DNA of 64,000 nucleotides from Aliirhizobium wenxiniae (GTDB taxonomy: Bacteria > Pseudomonadota > Alphaproteobacteria > Rhizobiales > Rhizobiaceae), in assembly GCF_014201355.1 (NCBI RefSeq), contig NZ_JACHEG010000004.1:248001-312000 (forward strand). Reading direction: 5' to 3'. The position numbers and the translations under genes were made by a program. Shown here piece by piece: positions 26,885 to 35,908 of the stretch. Within the stretch, counting starts at the first letter, position 1, and each line of letters opens with the position of its first letter. The notes beneath the pieces are model-generated. The model saw only the letters and a program-made list of their open reading frames with translations, had not been told where the DNA came from and did not search any database.

Positions 26885-27640
26885 ATGAACGGGACCAGCA
26901 TTTCAGAAAAAGCCATTTCCATGAGCGGCGTCAACAAGTGGTACGGCCACCTGCAGGTGTTGAAGGGGATCAACCTCGAAGTCGGGCGCGGCGAACATAT
27001 CGTGCTCTGCGGCCCTTCCGGATCCGGCAAGTCGACGTTGATCCGTTGCATCAATCATCTGGAGGAGATCCAGCAAGGCAGCATCGCCGTCAACGGCACG
27101 ACGCTTAGCCAGAAGGGTTCGAATGCCGACCATATCCGCCGCGATGTCGGCATGGTATTCCAGCAGTTCAACCTCTTCCCGCATCTGACGGTATTGCAGA
27201 ACTGCATGCTTGCGCAGCGCCGCGTACGCAAGACTTCTGTCGCCGAGGCAAAAGACAAGGCGATGCGCCATCTGGAACGGGTGCATATTGCCGAGCAGGC
27301 ACAGAAATATCCGGCCCAGCTTTCCGGTGGTCAGCAGCAGCGCGTCGCGATCGCCCGGGCGCTCTGTATGGATCCACAGATCATGCTGTTTGACGAGCCG
27401 ACATCGGCGCTCGATCCGGAAATGGTCAAGGAAGTGCTCGACACGATGATCTCGCTTGCAGACGATGGCATCACGATGATCTGCGTGACACATGAAATGG
27501 GCTTTGCCCGCGCCGTGGCGCACCGTGTCATCTTTATGGATCGCGGCGAGATCATCGAAAGCGCCAAGCCGGATGTGTTCTTCAGCAATCCGAGCCACGA
27601 GCGCACCAAGACCTTCCTCAGCCAGATCCTCAATCACTGA
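26885..27640 (+). CDS. polar amino acid ABC transporter ATPase (GlnQ-like)
   Basis: A 251-residue ATPase of the polar amino acid uptake class. Walker A GPSGSGKS is at residues 43-50, signature LSGGQQQR and Walker [17 protein letters not shown], followed by the class-typical [22 protein letters not shown]. The ATG follows AAAAGGGG. It couples ATP hydrolysis to the two permeases encoded directly downstream. Confidence 0.94.
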   Translation: MNGTSISEKAISMSGVNKWYGHLQVLKGINLEVGRGEHIVLCGPSGSGKSTLIRCINHLEEIQQGSIAVNGTTLSQKGSNADHIRRDVGMVFQQFNLFPHLTVLQNCMLAQRRVRKTSVAEAKDKAMRHLERVHIAEQAQKYPAQLSGGQQQRVAIARALCMDPQIMLFDEPTSALDPEMVKEVLDTMISLADDGITMICVTHEMGFARAVAHRVIFMDRGEIIESAKPDVFFSNPSHERTKTFLSQILNH

Positions 27641-27650
27641 GGGGCGGCCG

Positions 27651-28319
27651 ATGAATTATACATTCGACTTCGCCCCCGTTTTTGCCGCCTGGCCGTCGCT
27701 TGTCGATGGCGTGGTCGGCACTTTGAAGATGTCGTCGCTATCGATGATCTTCGGCCTCTCGCTCGGCATCGTCTTCATGATGATGCGGATGAGCAAACAG
27801 CGAGCGCTCAAGGCAATCGCCGTCAGCTATATCGAGATGATCCGCAACACGCCTATCCTCGTGCAGGTGTTCTTCGTCTTCTTCGGCATGCCGGCGATCG
27901 GCATTCGCCTGAGTGGCGAACAGGCGGCAATCCTGGCGATGACGCTCAACTGTGCGGCCTATGCGGCAGAGATCGTCCGCGGTGGTGTGCAATCCATCCG
28001 CCCCGGCCAGATCGAGGCGGGTAGGGCGCTTGGAATGCATACGGTCGATATCTACCGATTCATCGTGTTTCGTCCGGCGATCCGCGCAGTCTATCCGGCT
28101 CTGTGCAGCCAGTTCATCCTGATGATGCTGAACTCCAGCCTGATGTCCTCGGTTTCGGCGGAAGAGCTGACCTATTTCGCCCAGACGCTCGATGCCCAGA
28201 CTTTCCGCAGCTTCGAGATCTATCTGACGCTCGGCGTCATCTATCTGGCGTTGTCGCAGTTCTTGTCCATCGCTCTCGGCATGATCGGCCGGGTCTATTT
28301 CTCCTATCCGGCAAAGTGA
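27651..28319 (+). CDS. amino acid ABC transporter permease 1
   Basis: A 222-residue permease of the HisM/GlnP class. It has the leading helix VVGTLKMSSLSMIFGLSLGI, the YIEMIRNTPILVQVFFVFF segment typical of the class, and the EAA loop (AGRALGMHTVDIYRFIVFRPAIR). I chose the ATG at 27651, just after the ATPase stop; a longer frame starting inside the ATPase gene is spurious. It forms a heterodimer with the product of the next gene. Confidence 0.92.
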   Translation: MNYTFDFAPVFAAWPSLVDGVVGTLKMSSLSMIFGLSLGIVFMMMRMSKQRALKAIAVSYIEMIRNTPILVQVFFVFFGMPAIGIRLSGEQAAILAMTLNCAAYAAEIVRGGVQSIRPGQIEAGRALGMHTVDIYRFIVFRPAIRAVYPALCSQFILMMLNSSLMSSVSAEELTYFAQTLDAQTFRSFEIYLTLGVIYLALSQFLSIALGMIGRVYFSYPAK

Positions 28320-28328
28320 GGCAGCGAG

Positions 28329-28979
28329 ATGATCCGTCAATTCGGTTGGGGTGAGTTCCTCTTTCTGCTCGAAGGCGCACGCTGGACAGTTGTCCTTTCG
28401 CTGCTCGCCTTCACCTTCGGCGGCGCGCTCGGGCTTGCCGTGGCGCTGGGCCGGACCAGCAAATGGGCCTGGCTGCGCATCCTGATGGCCACCTACATCC
28501 AGATCTTCCAGGGCACGCCGCTCCTGATCCAGCTCTTCTTCGTCTATTTCGGCCTGCCGCTTCTTGGGCTCAAGGTGGATGTCTGGATGGCGCTGACGAT
28601 CGGCCTGTCTTTGCATACGAGCGCATTTCTCGGCGAAATCTGGCGCGGCAGCATCCAGGCGGTGCCGGATGGTCAAAGCGAGGCGGCCCGGGCGCTTGGC
28701 ATCGGCTACATGCACCGGATGATCGATGTCGTCCTGCCGCAAGCCTTCCGCATCGGACTGCCGGCGACCATTAGCTTCCTCGTCAATCTGATCAAGGGCA
28801 CTGCGCTTGCCGCCCTGCTTGGCCTCACCGAGCTCACCCGCTCCGGTCAGCTGATGGCCAACATCACCTTTCAGCCGCTGCAGGTCTACGGGGCGGTCGC
28901 AGTCATCTACTTCATCATCTGCGTACCCCTGACCTATTGCAGCGCAAGGATCGAAAGGCGTCTCAACGCCGCTCGGTAA
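28329..28979 (+). CDS. amino acid ABC transporter permease 2
   Basis: A 216-residue permease of the same class as its neighbour, with LEGARWTVVLSLLAFTFGG, the conserved YIQIFQGTPLLIQLFFVYFGL block and the EAA loop (AARALGIGYMHRMIDVVLPQAFR). It starts 9 bases after the previous stop. Two different permeases with one ATPase and one binding protein make a complete polar amino acid importer. Confidence 0.92.
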   Translation: MIRQFGWGEFLFLLEGARWTVVLSLLAFTFGGALGLAVALGRTSKWAWLRILMATYIQIFQGTPLLIQLFFVYFGLPLLGLKVDVWMALTIGLSLHTSAFLGEIWRGSIQAVPDGQSEAARALGIGYMHRMIDVVLPQAFRIGLPATISFLVNLIKGTALAALLGLTELTRSGQLMANITFQPLQVYGAVAVIYFIICVPLTYCSARIERRLNAAR

Positions 28980-29020
28980 AACAAGAACGCATGAAAAAGA
29001 AACCAACCAGAGGTGACCAC

Positions 29021-29866
29021 ATGTTCAATACAGCATTGACCCTTTCGCGTTCGAAAGTCATGGGCGGGTTTGCCGCCGTGCTTCTGGCTGCGACCTCCTT
29101 TGCCACCACGGCTTTCGCCGTGACGCCGGAAGAGATCAAGGCCAAGGGTACAGCCACGATCGGTGTGCAGATGGATCAGTTTCCGTGGGGCTTCATCGAT
29201 CCCAAGGGCCAGAACGACGGATTTGACATCGAGATCGCCAAGCTGATTGGCAAGGAACTCGGCGTCGAGGTGAAGTTCGAGCGCATCACCGGCCAGAACC
29301 GCATTCCGTTGCTGGTCAACGGCAATGTCGATTTCCTCGTGCCGTCCATGACGATCACCGAGGAGCGCGCCAAGGTCATCCAGTATGTCATTCCCTACTC
29401 GTCGAACGACATCACAGTCTGGGGCAAGAAGGATGCGGCCATCAAGGCCAATGAGGATCTCGGCAAATACGTGATCGGCGTCAACCGCGGTAGCGCCTTC
29501 GACCCGCTTCTCGTCAAGGTCGCCCCGCCGAATACGCAGATCAAGCGTTTCGATGATGATGCGACGACTGTTCAGTCGCTGCTGTCCGGCCAGGTCGACG
29601 CGATCGTCGGCAGCATTACCTACGGCCTCGTCATCAAGCAGGCGGGCTATGACGCTCAGTTCGAGCGCAAGTACAAGGTTGCCGACAACTTTCAAGGCAT
29701 GGCGGTTCGCAAGGGCGACAAGGAAATGCTCGCCTTCCTCACCGATTTCGTGACCCGTCACACCGCTGACGGCACGCTCGACGCGCTCTACAAGAAGTGG
29801 ATCGGCGTCGATCGCGCAAAACTCCCGACCACGCTGCCGGGCGTCGACTTTACAGGCAAGCAGTAA
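29021..29866 (+). CDS. amino acid ABC transporter binding protein (family 3)
   Basis: A 281-residue periplasmic binding protein. The signal peptide has basic residues, a hydrophobic core (MGGFAAVLLAATSFA) and cleavage near residue 33 (AFA). The mature protein follows the GlnH/HisJ pattern: TIGVQMDQFPWGF, FDIEIAKLIGKELG and FLVPSMTITEERAKV (the ligand carboxylate-binding region is normally here). The ATG at 29021 follows AGAGGTG. The ligand is probably an amino acid or cyclic imide/amide derivative, judging from the hydantoinase genes downstream (inference). Confidence 0.92.
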   Translation: MFNTALTLSRSKVMGGFAAVLLAATSFATTAFAVTPEEIKAKGTATIGVQMDQFPWGFIDPKGQNDGFDIEIAKLIGKELGVEVKFERITGQNRIPLLVNGNVDFLVPSMTITEERAKVIQYVIPYSSNDITVWGKKDAAIKANEDLGKYVIGVNRGSAFDPLLVKVAPPNTQIKRFDDDATTVQSLLSGQVDAIVGSITYGLVIKQAGYDAQFERKYKVADNFQGMAVRKGDKEMLAFLTDFVTRHTADGTLDALYKKWIGVDRAKLPTTLPGVDFTGKQ

Positions 29867-29939
29867 CACCCCGATCCAGCGCGACCGCCGAAGGCCGCCG
29901 CGCCGGACAGAACACATCAACAACTGAAGAGCTCTTGGC

Positions 29940-29996
29940 CCCCGCCTGTTCGTGCGGGCGGGGACAGGTCGCTGCGCGTCGAAAACCGGGTTTTCG
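29940..29996 (+). terminator. hairpins between binding-protein and hydantoinase genes
   Basis: Two stem-loops follow each other: CCCCGCC (29940-29946) with GGCGGGG (29957-29963), and CGAAAAC (29980-29986) with GTTTTCG (29990-29996). They may partly terminate or stabilise the importer message ahead of the hydantoinase genes. The second ends 33 bases before the hydantoinase A start. Confidence 0.4.
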
Positions 29997-30028
29997 GGCA
30001 GCACGCAACAACAGCTCGCTTATGGAGC

Positions 30029-32131
30029 ATGAGACAGACAATGGCGAAAGATGGCAAGCAGATCAGGGTCGGTGTCGATATCGGTGGCACCTTCACCGAC
30101 GTTGCGATGGAGGTAGGCATCACGCTCCATTCGATCAAAGTACTGACCGATTATTCCTATCCCGAAAATGCGATCGTCAAGGGCATTCGGCAGGTGGCGG
30201 AGGTTGCCGGTGTCGAATTGTCCGAAATCGACACGATCATTCACGGCACGACGCTGGCCACCAATGCGCTGATCGAGCGACGCGGTGCCCGCACCGCCTT
30301 CATCACCACCAAGGGTTTTCGCGACGTCATCGAGATGCGCACCGAAAGCCGTTTCGAACAGTATGATCTCGATATCGTTCTGCCGGCGCCTCTCGTGCCG
30401 CGCAACGAACGCTTCGTCGTCGATGAACGTATCGGCGCTGATGGACTTGTGCTGAAGCCGCTTGATCTCGATGAGGTGGATGCTTTGTGCGATCACATCA
30501 TCGCCGCCGGGTATGAGAGCGTCGCCATCGGCTTCATCCACTCCTACCTGAACGGCACGCACGAGAAGATCGTGAGAGACCGGCTGCTTGCGAAGAAGGC
30601 AGACATTTCCGTTTCGATATCTTCGGAAGTCTCGCCGCAGATGCGCGAATTCCAGCGCTTCAACACCGTCTGCGCGAATGCCTTCGTCAAGCCGCTGATG
30701 GCATCCTATTTGAACCGCCTCGTCGGCCGCCTGACCGAGGAGGGCACACGTTGCCCGGTCTTCATGATCCATTCCGGCGGCGGCATCATCAGTGTCGAAA
30801 GTGCCATCGAGTTTCCGGTGCGCTTGTTGGAATCCGGCCCGGCCGGCGGCGCGATCTTCGCGGCCCATATCGCCAGCAGCTATGGTCTCGACCAAGTCCT
30901 TTCCTATGACATGGGCGGCACGACGGCAAAAATCTGCCTGATCGAAAAGCAGACGCCCAAGACGTCAAAAACCTTCGAAGTGGCTCGCACCTGGCGCTTC
31001 AAGAAGGGCAGCGGCATGCCGATCTCCATTCCGGTCATCGAGATGGTCGAGATCGGCGCCGGCGGCGGCTCGATCGCGACGATCGACAGCATGCGCCAGA
31101 TCCGCGTCGGACCGCATAGCGCGGGTTCGGAGCCGGGTCCGGCCTGTTACGGCCGCGGCGGCGCAAACCCGACCGTCACCGATGCCGACCTGATCCTTGG
31201 CCGCCTGGATGCCGACGAATTCGCCGGTGGTGCGATGAAGCTCGACCGCCCGGCCTCTGACAAGGCCATGGATGCGGATCTCGCTTCGAAACTTGAGACG
31301 GATATCGCGACGGCCGCTTACGGCCTAAGCGAAGTGGTCGATGAAAACATGAGCAATGCGGCACGCATGCACGCAGTGGAAAACGGCAAGGAACTCTCCG
31401 AGTTCACCATGATCGCCTTCGGTGGTGCAGCCCCCATCCACGCGGCGCGCCTTTGCGAAAAGCTCGGCATGGCCGAACTTCTGATCCCGCCGGGCGCCGG
31501 TGTCGGTTCGGCCATCGGCTTCCTGCGCGCTCCCTTCGGTTTCGAGAGTGTTCGCAGCGCCTATAGCCGCCTCAGTCGCTTCGATGCGACCGCGATCAAC
31601 TATACGGTGTCGGACCTGATCGCGGAAGCAACATCCTTCGTGCGCTCCGGTGCCCCGGATGCCGATCCGGATCTCGAATGCATCGCCTACATGCGATATG
31701 TCGGACAGGGCTGGGAAGTGCCGGTCACGATCGAGGTCCGTGACTATGCGGATGTCGATGGAGAGCTGTTTCGCAAGTTGTTCGACGAGCAATACGAACA
31801 CTTCTTCGGCCGCGTCATCGATGGTCTGGATGTCGAAATCGTCAGCTGGTCACTGCGCGCCACATCCAAGGTCGCGCCGCCTGAGCGGATCGGCAAGACG
31901 GCAAAGGCCGGCGAGGCAAAGGTTCGCGGCACACGTGAGATCTTCGATGTGCAGGAAGGAAGTTTCCAGACCGCATCGATCGTCGACCGCGCAGACATGA
32001 AACCGGGCGACTTCGTCTCCGGTCCCGCCGTCATCACCGAACGCGAAACCTCGACCATCATCACCGCCAGCCGCGAAGTCATCATGCAAGCCGATGGCTG
32101 CCTGCTCGTACGCGTCAAGCAAAGCGCTTGA
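30029..32131 (+). CDS. hyuA: hydantoinase/oxoprolinase family protein, subunit A
   Basis: A 700-residue ATP-dependent hydantoinase/5-oxoprolinase A subunit, which phosphorylates and opens cyclic amides together with the B subunit. The actin-like ATPase N-terminus reads VGVDIGGTFTDV and is followed by HGTTLATNALIERRG; a second phosphate-binding segment is LSYDMGGTTAKICLI, with EPGPACYGRGGANPTVTDADL further on. Start choice is uncertain: the ATG at 30029 has GGAG only one base upstream, while the ATG at 30041 (MAKDGK) has it 13 bases upstream. The substrate (N-methylhydantoin, oxoproline, acetophenone-like or another) cannot be told from sequence alone. Confidence 0.93.
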   Translation: MRQTMAKDGKQIRVGVDIGGTFTDVAMEVGITLHSIKVLTDYSYPENAIVKGIRQVAEVAGVELSEIDTIIHGTTLATNALIERRGARTAFITTKGFRDVIEMRTESRFEQYDLDIVLPAPLVPRNERFVVDERIGADGLVLKPLDLDEVDALCDHIIAAGYESVAIGFIHSYLNGTHEKIVRDRLLAKKADISVSISSEVSPQMREFQRFNTVCANAFVKPLMASYLNRLVGRLTEEGTRCPVFMIHSGGGIISVESAIEFPVRLLESGPAGGAIFAAHIASSYGLDQVLSYDMGGTTAKICLIEKQTPKTSKTFEVARTWRFKKGSGMPISIPVIEMVEIGAGGGSIATIDSMRQIRVGPHSAGSEPGPACYGRGGANPTVTDADLILGRLDADEFAGGAMKLDRPASDKAMDADLASKLETDIATAAYGLSEVVDENMSNAARMHAVENGKELSEFTMIAFGGAAPIHAARLCEKLGMAELLIPPGAGVGSAIGFLRAPFGFESVRSAYSRLSRFDATAINYTVSDLIAEATSFVRSGAPDADPDLECIAYMRYVGQGWEVPVTIEVRDYADVDGELFRKLFDEQYEHFFGRVIDGLDVEIVSWSLRATSKVAPPERIGKTAKAGEAKVRGTREIFDVQEGSFQTASIVDRADMKPGDFVSGPAVITERETSTIITASREVIMQADGCLLVRVKQSA

Positions 32132-32145
32132 ACGGAGGACATATC

Positions 32146-33783
32146 ATGAAAACCAACGCACTTTCCGACGTTCACATGCAGATCATGTGGAACCGGCTGA
32201 TCTCCGTCGTCGAAGAGCAGGCCATCACCCTCATCCGCACCGCATTTTCCACCAGCGTGCGTGAATCGGGCGACTTGTCCGCCGGTGTCTTCAATCGCGG
32301 CGGCCTGATGATTGCCCAGGCGGTCACCGGCACGCCCGGCCACGTCAACGCCATGGCGGAAGCCGTCGGCCACTTCATCCGCGATATCGGGCCGGAGAAC
32401 ATTCTTGAAGGCGACGTCTACATCACTAACGACCCGTGGAAGGGCACCGGCCATCTGCACGACTTCACCGTCGTCTCGCCGAGCTTCCGCAATGGCGCGC
32501 TCGTCGGTTATTTCGCCTGCACCGCGCATGTGGTCGATGTCGGCGGTCGCGGTTTCGGCCCGGATGCGAACGAGGTCTACGAAGAGGGTATCTTCGTTCC
32601 GATCATGAAGTTTGCCGAACGCGGCAAGGTCAACAAGGATCTCGTCAATATCCTGCACAACAATGTGCGCGAGAGCCATCAGGTGGTCGGTGACGTCTAT
32701 TCGCTGGCGGCCTGCAACGAGATCGGCCATCGCCGCCTGATGGACATGATGGAAGAGTTTGAACTCGACGATCTTGAGACACTCGGCGAATTCATCTTCA
32801 AGCGCAGTTACGACGCGACGATCGAACGGATCGCCGCCTTGCCGAAGGGCTCCTATTCCAACACGATGCGGGTCGATGGTTACGGTTCGCCGATCGATAT
32901 CGCCGTGCGTCTCGATGTTGAAGGCGATCATATTCTCGCCGACTTCGATGGCACCTCGCCGCCGAGCCCGAAGGGCATCAATTGCCCGATCATCTATTCG
33001 GCAGCTTATGCCTGCTATGGCATGAAGGTCGCGATCGCGCCCGATATTCCAAATAACCACTACTCACTCCTGCCGTTCCGCGTCGTGGCACCGAAGGACT
33101 GCATCCTGAATGCGCAGCATCCCGCACCGGTTTCCGTTCGTCACGTGCTTGGCCATCTGGTGCCGGATGCCGTGCTCGGCGCGGTTCACAAGATGCTGCC
33201 GGGAAAGATCCCGGCTGAAGGGGCGGGCGCGCTTTGGAACCTGCATGTCAGCGTTCGTCCGCTGCAAGGCGAAAAGGCTCCGGCCGATGGCGGACAACGC
33301 GCCGAGGTTCTGCTGTTCAACAGTGGCGGTTCCGGCGCACGCCCGACACTCGACGGCATGAGCGCCACGGCATTTCCGAGCGGCGTGCATTCGATGTCGA
33401 TCGAGGCGACCGAGCATGTCGGTCCGGTCATTTTCTGGCGCAAGGAATTGCGCGACGGGTCGGGCGGTGCGGGCCAGTTCCGCGGCGGTCTTGGCCAGGT
33501 GGTGGAAATTTCGCCTACCGAAGGTCACGAGATGCATTTCAACGCCATGTTCGACCGTGTCGATCACCCGCCGCGTGGTCGTGAAGGTGGCGAAAACGGC
33601 GCTGCCGGTGCCGTGCTGCTGGATGACGGAACCCGCCTTGCCTCCAAGGGACGCCAGCATGTTCCGGCCGGCCGCAGGCTGATCCTGCAGCTTCCGGGCG
33701 GCGGCGGTTACGGGCCGGCGGATAACCGGGATGTCGCTGCGGCAGAACGCGATATCGCCTTCGACTACGTCGCTTCGAAATAA
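32146..33783 (+). CDS. hyuB: hydantoinase/oxoprolinase family protein, subunit B
   Basis: A 545-residue B subunit, the partner of the preceding gene product. It shows VVEEQAITLIRTAFSTSVRE near the N-terminus, DVYITNDPWKGTGHLHDFTV with probable metal-binding His and Asp residues, and the C-terminal LPGGGGYGPA found at the end of this family. I chose the ATG at 32146 behind GGAGGA, 14 bases after the A-subunit stop. Together A and B form a complete two-subunit enzyme in the cytoplasm. Confidence 0.93.
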   Translation: MKTNALSDVHMQIMWNRLISVVEEQAITLIRTAFSTSVRESGDLSAGVFNRGGLMIAQAVTGTPGHVNAMAEAVGHFIRDIGPENILEGDVYITNDPWKGTGHLHDFTVVSPSFRNGALVGYFACTAHVVDVGGRGFGPDANEVYEEGIFVPIMKFAERGKVNKDLVNILHNNVRESHQVVGDVYSLAACNEIGHRRLMDMMEEFELDDLETLGEFIFKRSYDATIERIAALPKGSYSNTMRVDGYGSPIDIAVRLDVEGDHILADFDGTSPPSPKGINCPIIYSAAYACYGMKVAIAPDIPNNHYSLLPFRVVAPKDCILNAQHPAPVSVRHVLGHLVPDAVLGAVHKMLPGKIPAEGAGALWNLHVSVRPLQGEKAPADGGQRAEVLLFNSGGSGARPTLDGMSATAFPSGVHSMSIEATEHVGPVIFWRKELRDGSGGAGQFRGGLGQVVEISPTEGHEMHFNAMFDRVDHPPRGREGGENGAAGAVLLDDGTRLASKGRQHVPAGRRLILQLPGGGGYGPADNRDVAAAERDIAFDYVASK

Positions 33784-33797
33784 CTCTCCCAAGAGTG

Positions 33798-33823
33798 CCG
33801 GGCGAGGCTGAAGCCTCGCCCGG
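33798..33823 (+). terminator. intrinsic terminator after hydantoinase genes
   Basis: A perfect 12-bp inverted repeat (CCGGGCGAGGCT, GA, AGCCTCGCCCGG; the effective loop is at least 4 bases) is followed by TTTCT. It starts 14 bases after the hydantoinase B stop and ends 35 bases before the aminotransferase start. It could end the operon or attenuate the downstream gene. Confidence 0.8.
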
Positions 33824-33858
33824 TTTCTATCAAGTCAAACTCTCCAGGGAAGCCGAGA

Positions 33859-35064
33859 ATGAGTTTCGAGAACCGCCGCGCTGCGGGTATCAAGTCCTCG
33901 CCGAGCATGGCGATCGCGATGGCAGCAAAGAAGCTGGCAGCGGAAGGCCACGACATCATCGACCTGTCGCTCGGTGAGCCGGATTTCGAGCCGCCGCCGC
34001 ATGTGGCGGAAGCGGCCGTTGAAGCGATCCGCAAGGGCGGTATCCGCTATGGCGCACCGGCAGGAATGGAAAGCCTCCGTCAGGCCATCGTCAGGAAGTT
34101 CAAGGCGGAAAACGGACTGGATTATTCCACCGACGAGGTGATGGTTGCCAATGGTGCGAAGCAGATCCTGTTCGATGTGTTCCTCGCAACGCTGGAAGCG
34201 GGCGACGAAGTCATCATCCCCACGCCTTGCTGGGTCTCTTACGGCGACATCGTCTCGCTGCATGGAGGGACGCCGGTCTATGTGACCTGCGGCGCGGATG
34301 CCGGCTTCAAGCTATCGGCCGAGCAACTGGAAGCAGCTATCACGCCGAAGACCCGATGGCTGATGCTGAATTCTCCGTCCAATCCGACAGGGGCGATCTA
34401 TTCTTCAGAAGAATATCGCAGGCTTGCCGGCGTGCTGGAGCGCCATCCGCGCGTGCTCGTCGTCTCCGACGAGATTTACGAGCATGTGCTCTTGAACGAC
34501 ACGCCCTTCGTCTCCTTCGGCAAGGCCTGCCCGCAGCTGCGGGACCGTACCTTGATCGTCAACGGCGTCTCCAAGGCTTACGCCATGACGGGTTGGCGGC
34601 TGGGTTATGCCGCCGGTCCGAAAGCACTGATTTCGACGCTCAACAAGATGCAGTCGCAAAGCGTCTCATGCGTGTCGCCGGTCGCTCAGGCTGCAGCAAT
34701 CGCGGCGCTGACCGGAGATCAGGCTTTTGTCGGCGAGGGCGCCCGAACATTTGCCCGGCGCGCGAAGATCGTGGCGAGCCGGTTGGTCGAGATCGAGGGG
34801 ATCGATTTCACAGCGCCCGATGGAGCCTTTTACGCTTTCATCGGCGTGCAGCAACTGATTGGCCGCAAGACCGCCGATGGAGTCGTTCTCGGCGACGATA
34901 CGGCGTTTGCGGCGTGTCTGTTGCAGACATTCGGTCTGTCGAGTGTGCCGGGGGCTGCGTTTGCTGCGCCCGGCTTTATTCGACTGTCGATCGCGGCATC
35001 AGAATCTGAACTCGAAAGCGCCTGCGAGCGGCTGGCCAATATGGTGCGCTCGCTCAAACCTTGA
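33859..35064 (+). CDS. class I/II pyridoxal-phosphate aminotransferase
   Basis: A 401-residue fold-type I aminotransferase of the aspartate/aromatic group. The PLP-binding Lys239 is in NGVSKAYAMTGWRLGY, with Asp204 and Tyr207 (SDEIYEH), Asn175 (SPSNPTGA) and Arg247 also in place. The N-terminal SLGEPDFEPPPHV is typical of class Ia bacterial enzymes. The ATG follows the hydantoinase terminator, so it may have its own promoter or depend on read-through. A likely role is transamination of the amino acid released by the hydantoinase pathway (inference). Confidence 0.93.
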   Translation: MSFENRRAAGIKSSPSMAIAMAAKKLAAEGHDIIDLSLGEPDFEPPPHVAEAAVEAIRKGGIRYGAPAGMESLRQAIVRKFKAENGLDYSTDEVMVANGAKQILFDVFLATLEAGDEVIIPTPCWVSYGDIVSLHGGTPVYVTCGADAGFKLSAEQLEAAITPKTRWLMLNSPSNPTGAIYSSEEYRRLAGVLERHPRVLVVSDEIYEHVLLNDTPFVSFGKACPQLRDRTLIVNGVSKAYAMTGWRLGYAAGPKALISTLNKMQSQSVSCVSPVAQAAAIAALTGDQAFVGEGARTFARRAKIVASRLVEIEGIDFTAPDGAFYAFIGVQQLIGRKTADGVVLGDDTAFAACLLQTFGLSSVPGAAFAAPGFIRLSIAASESELESACERLANMVRSLKP

Positions 35065-35203
35065 GACGCAGATCCCCCGAATAGCACAGATTGTGAAATG
35101 GTGGATGCTACCCTTAACCGGTGTGGCGTAGCGTTGGCGAAAGAGAAAACATGGCGCAGCAGACCAACGCCAGGACTGATGCCTCGGGATGAGTCGGAAT
35201 GAA

Positions 35204-35240
35204 GCGGGAGGGACGACGGAGGAGGATACGCCCCTCCCGC
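35204..35240. terminator. hairpin between convergent aminotransferase and CoA-transferase genes
   Basis: A perfect 9-bp stem GCGGGAGGG (35204-35212) and CCCTCCCGC (35232-35240), with a 19-base loop, lies 12 bases beyond the CoA-transferase stop on the minus strand and 139 bases after the aminotransferase stop. It is best placed to end the minus-strand operon. Confidence 0.6.
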
Positions 35241-35251
35241 AAACCGATAGT

Positions 35252-35908
35252 TCAGGCTGCGATGCCCATCACGCCTGGAACCTTCGGCATTAACAGTTTG
35301 GCTTCCGACGCCGCGACAACCTGATCGACTGTCACGCCCGGAGCAGTCTCGAGAAGGACAAGCCCTTCTTCGGTCGGCTGGATCACGGCCATTTCCGTGA
35401 CGACCAGATCGACACGGCGAACGGATGTCAGCGGCAAGGTGCATTTCCTCAGGATCTTGGGTTCGCCCTTGGCGGTATGCGTCATCGCAACGATGACGCG
35501 CTTGGCACCTGAAACAAGATCCATTGCGCCGCCCATTCCCGGCACGATCTTGCCGGGCACCATCCAGTTGGCGAGATGTCCTTCCTCGTCGACCTGAAGC
35601 CCGCCCAGCACGGTGACATCGAGATGGCCGCCGCGAACCAGTGCGAAAGACATGGCGCTGTCGAAGGCACAGGCTCCGGGCAACGCACCTGCAGGTGTTC
35701 CTCCGGCATCCGTGAGATTGCTTCCGGCAAGTCCCGGATCGGGCAAGGCGCTCATGCCGATAATGCCGTTTTCCGATTGAAACGAGACGTCGAGCCCGGC
35801 AGGCAGGTAGGATGCGACCATAGTAGGGAGGCCTATCCCGAGATTGACGAGTGTGCCGGACTTGAGTTCCTGAGCAACCCGTCTCGCAATGATCTCTTTC
35901 TCGTTCAT
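35252..35908 (-). CDS. atoA: 3-oxoacid/acetate CoA-transferase subunit B
   Basis: A 218-residue beta subunit of a class I CoA-transferase. The catalytic Glu46 is in the SENGI motif that forms the glutamyl-CoA intermediate, and GIGLPTMVASYLP precedes it. PGMGGAMDLVSGAKRVIVAMTH is the usual downstream block. It overlaps the alpha-subunit gene by 4 bases. The pair transfers CoA to acetoacetate or a related 3-oxoacid. The thiolase gene 2.5 kb away supports a 3-oxoacid route to acetyl-CoA. Confidence 0.92.
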   Translation of the reverse strand: MNEKEIIARRVAQELKSGTLVNLGIGLPTMVASYLPAGLDVSFQSENGIIGMSALPDPGLAGSNLTDAGGTPAGALPGACAFDSAMSFALVRGGHLDVTVLGGLQVDEEGHLANWMVPGKIVPGMGGAMDLVSGAKRVIVAMTHTAKGEPKILRKCTLPLTSVRRVDLVVTEMAVIQPTEEGLVLLETAPGVTVDQVVAASEAKLLMPKVPGVMGIAA

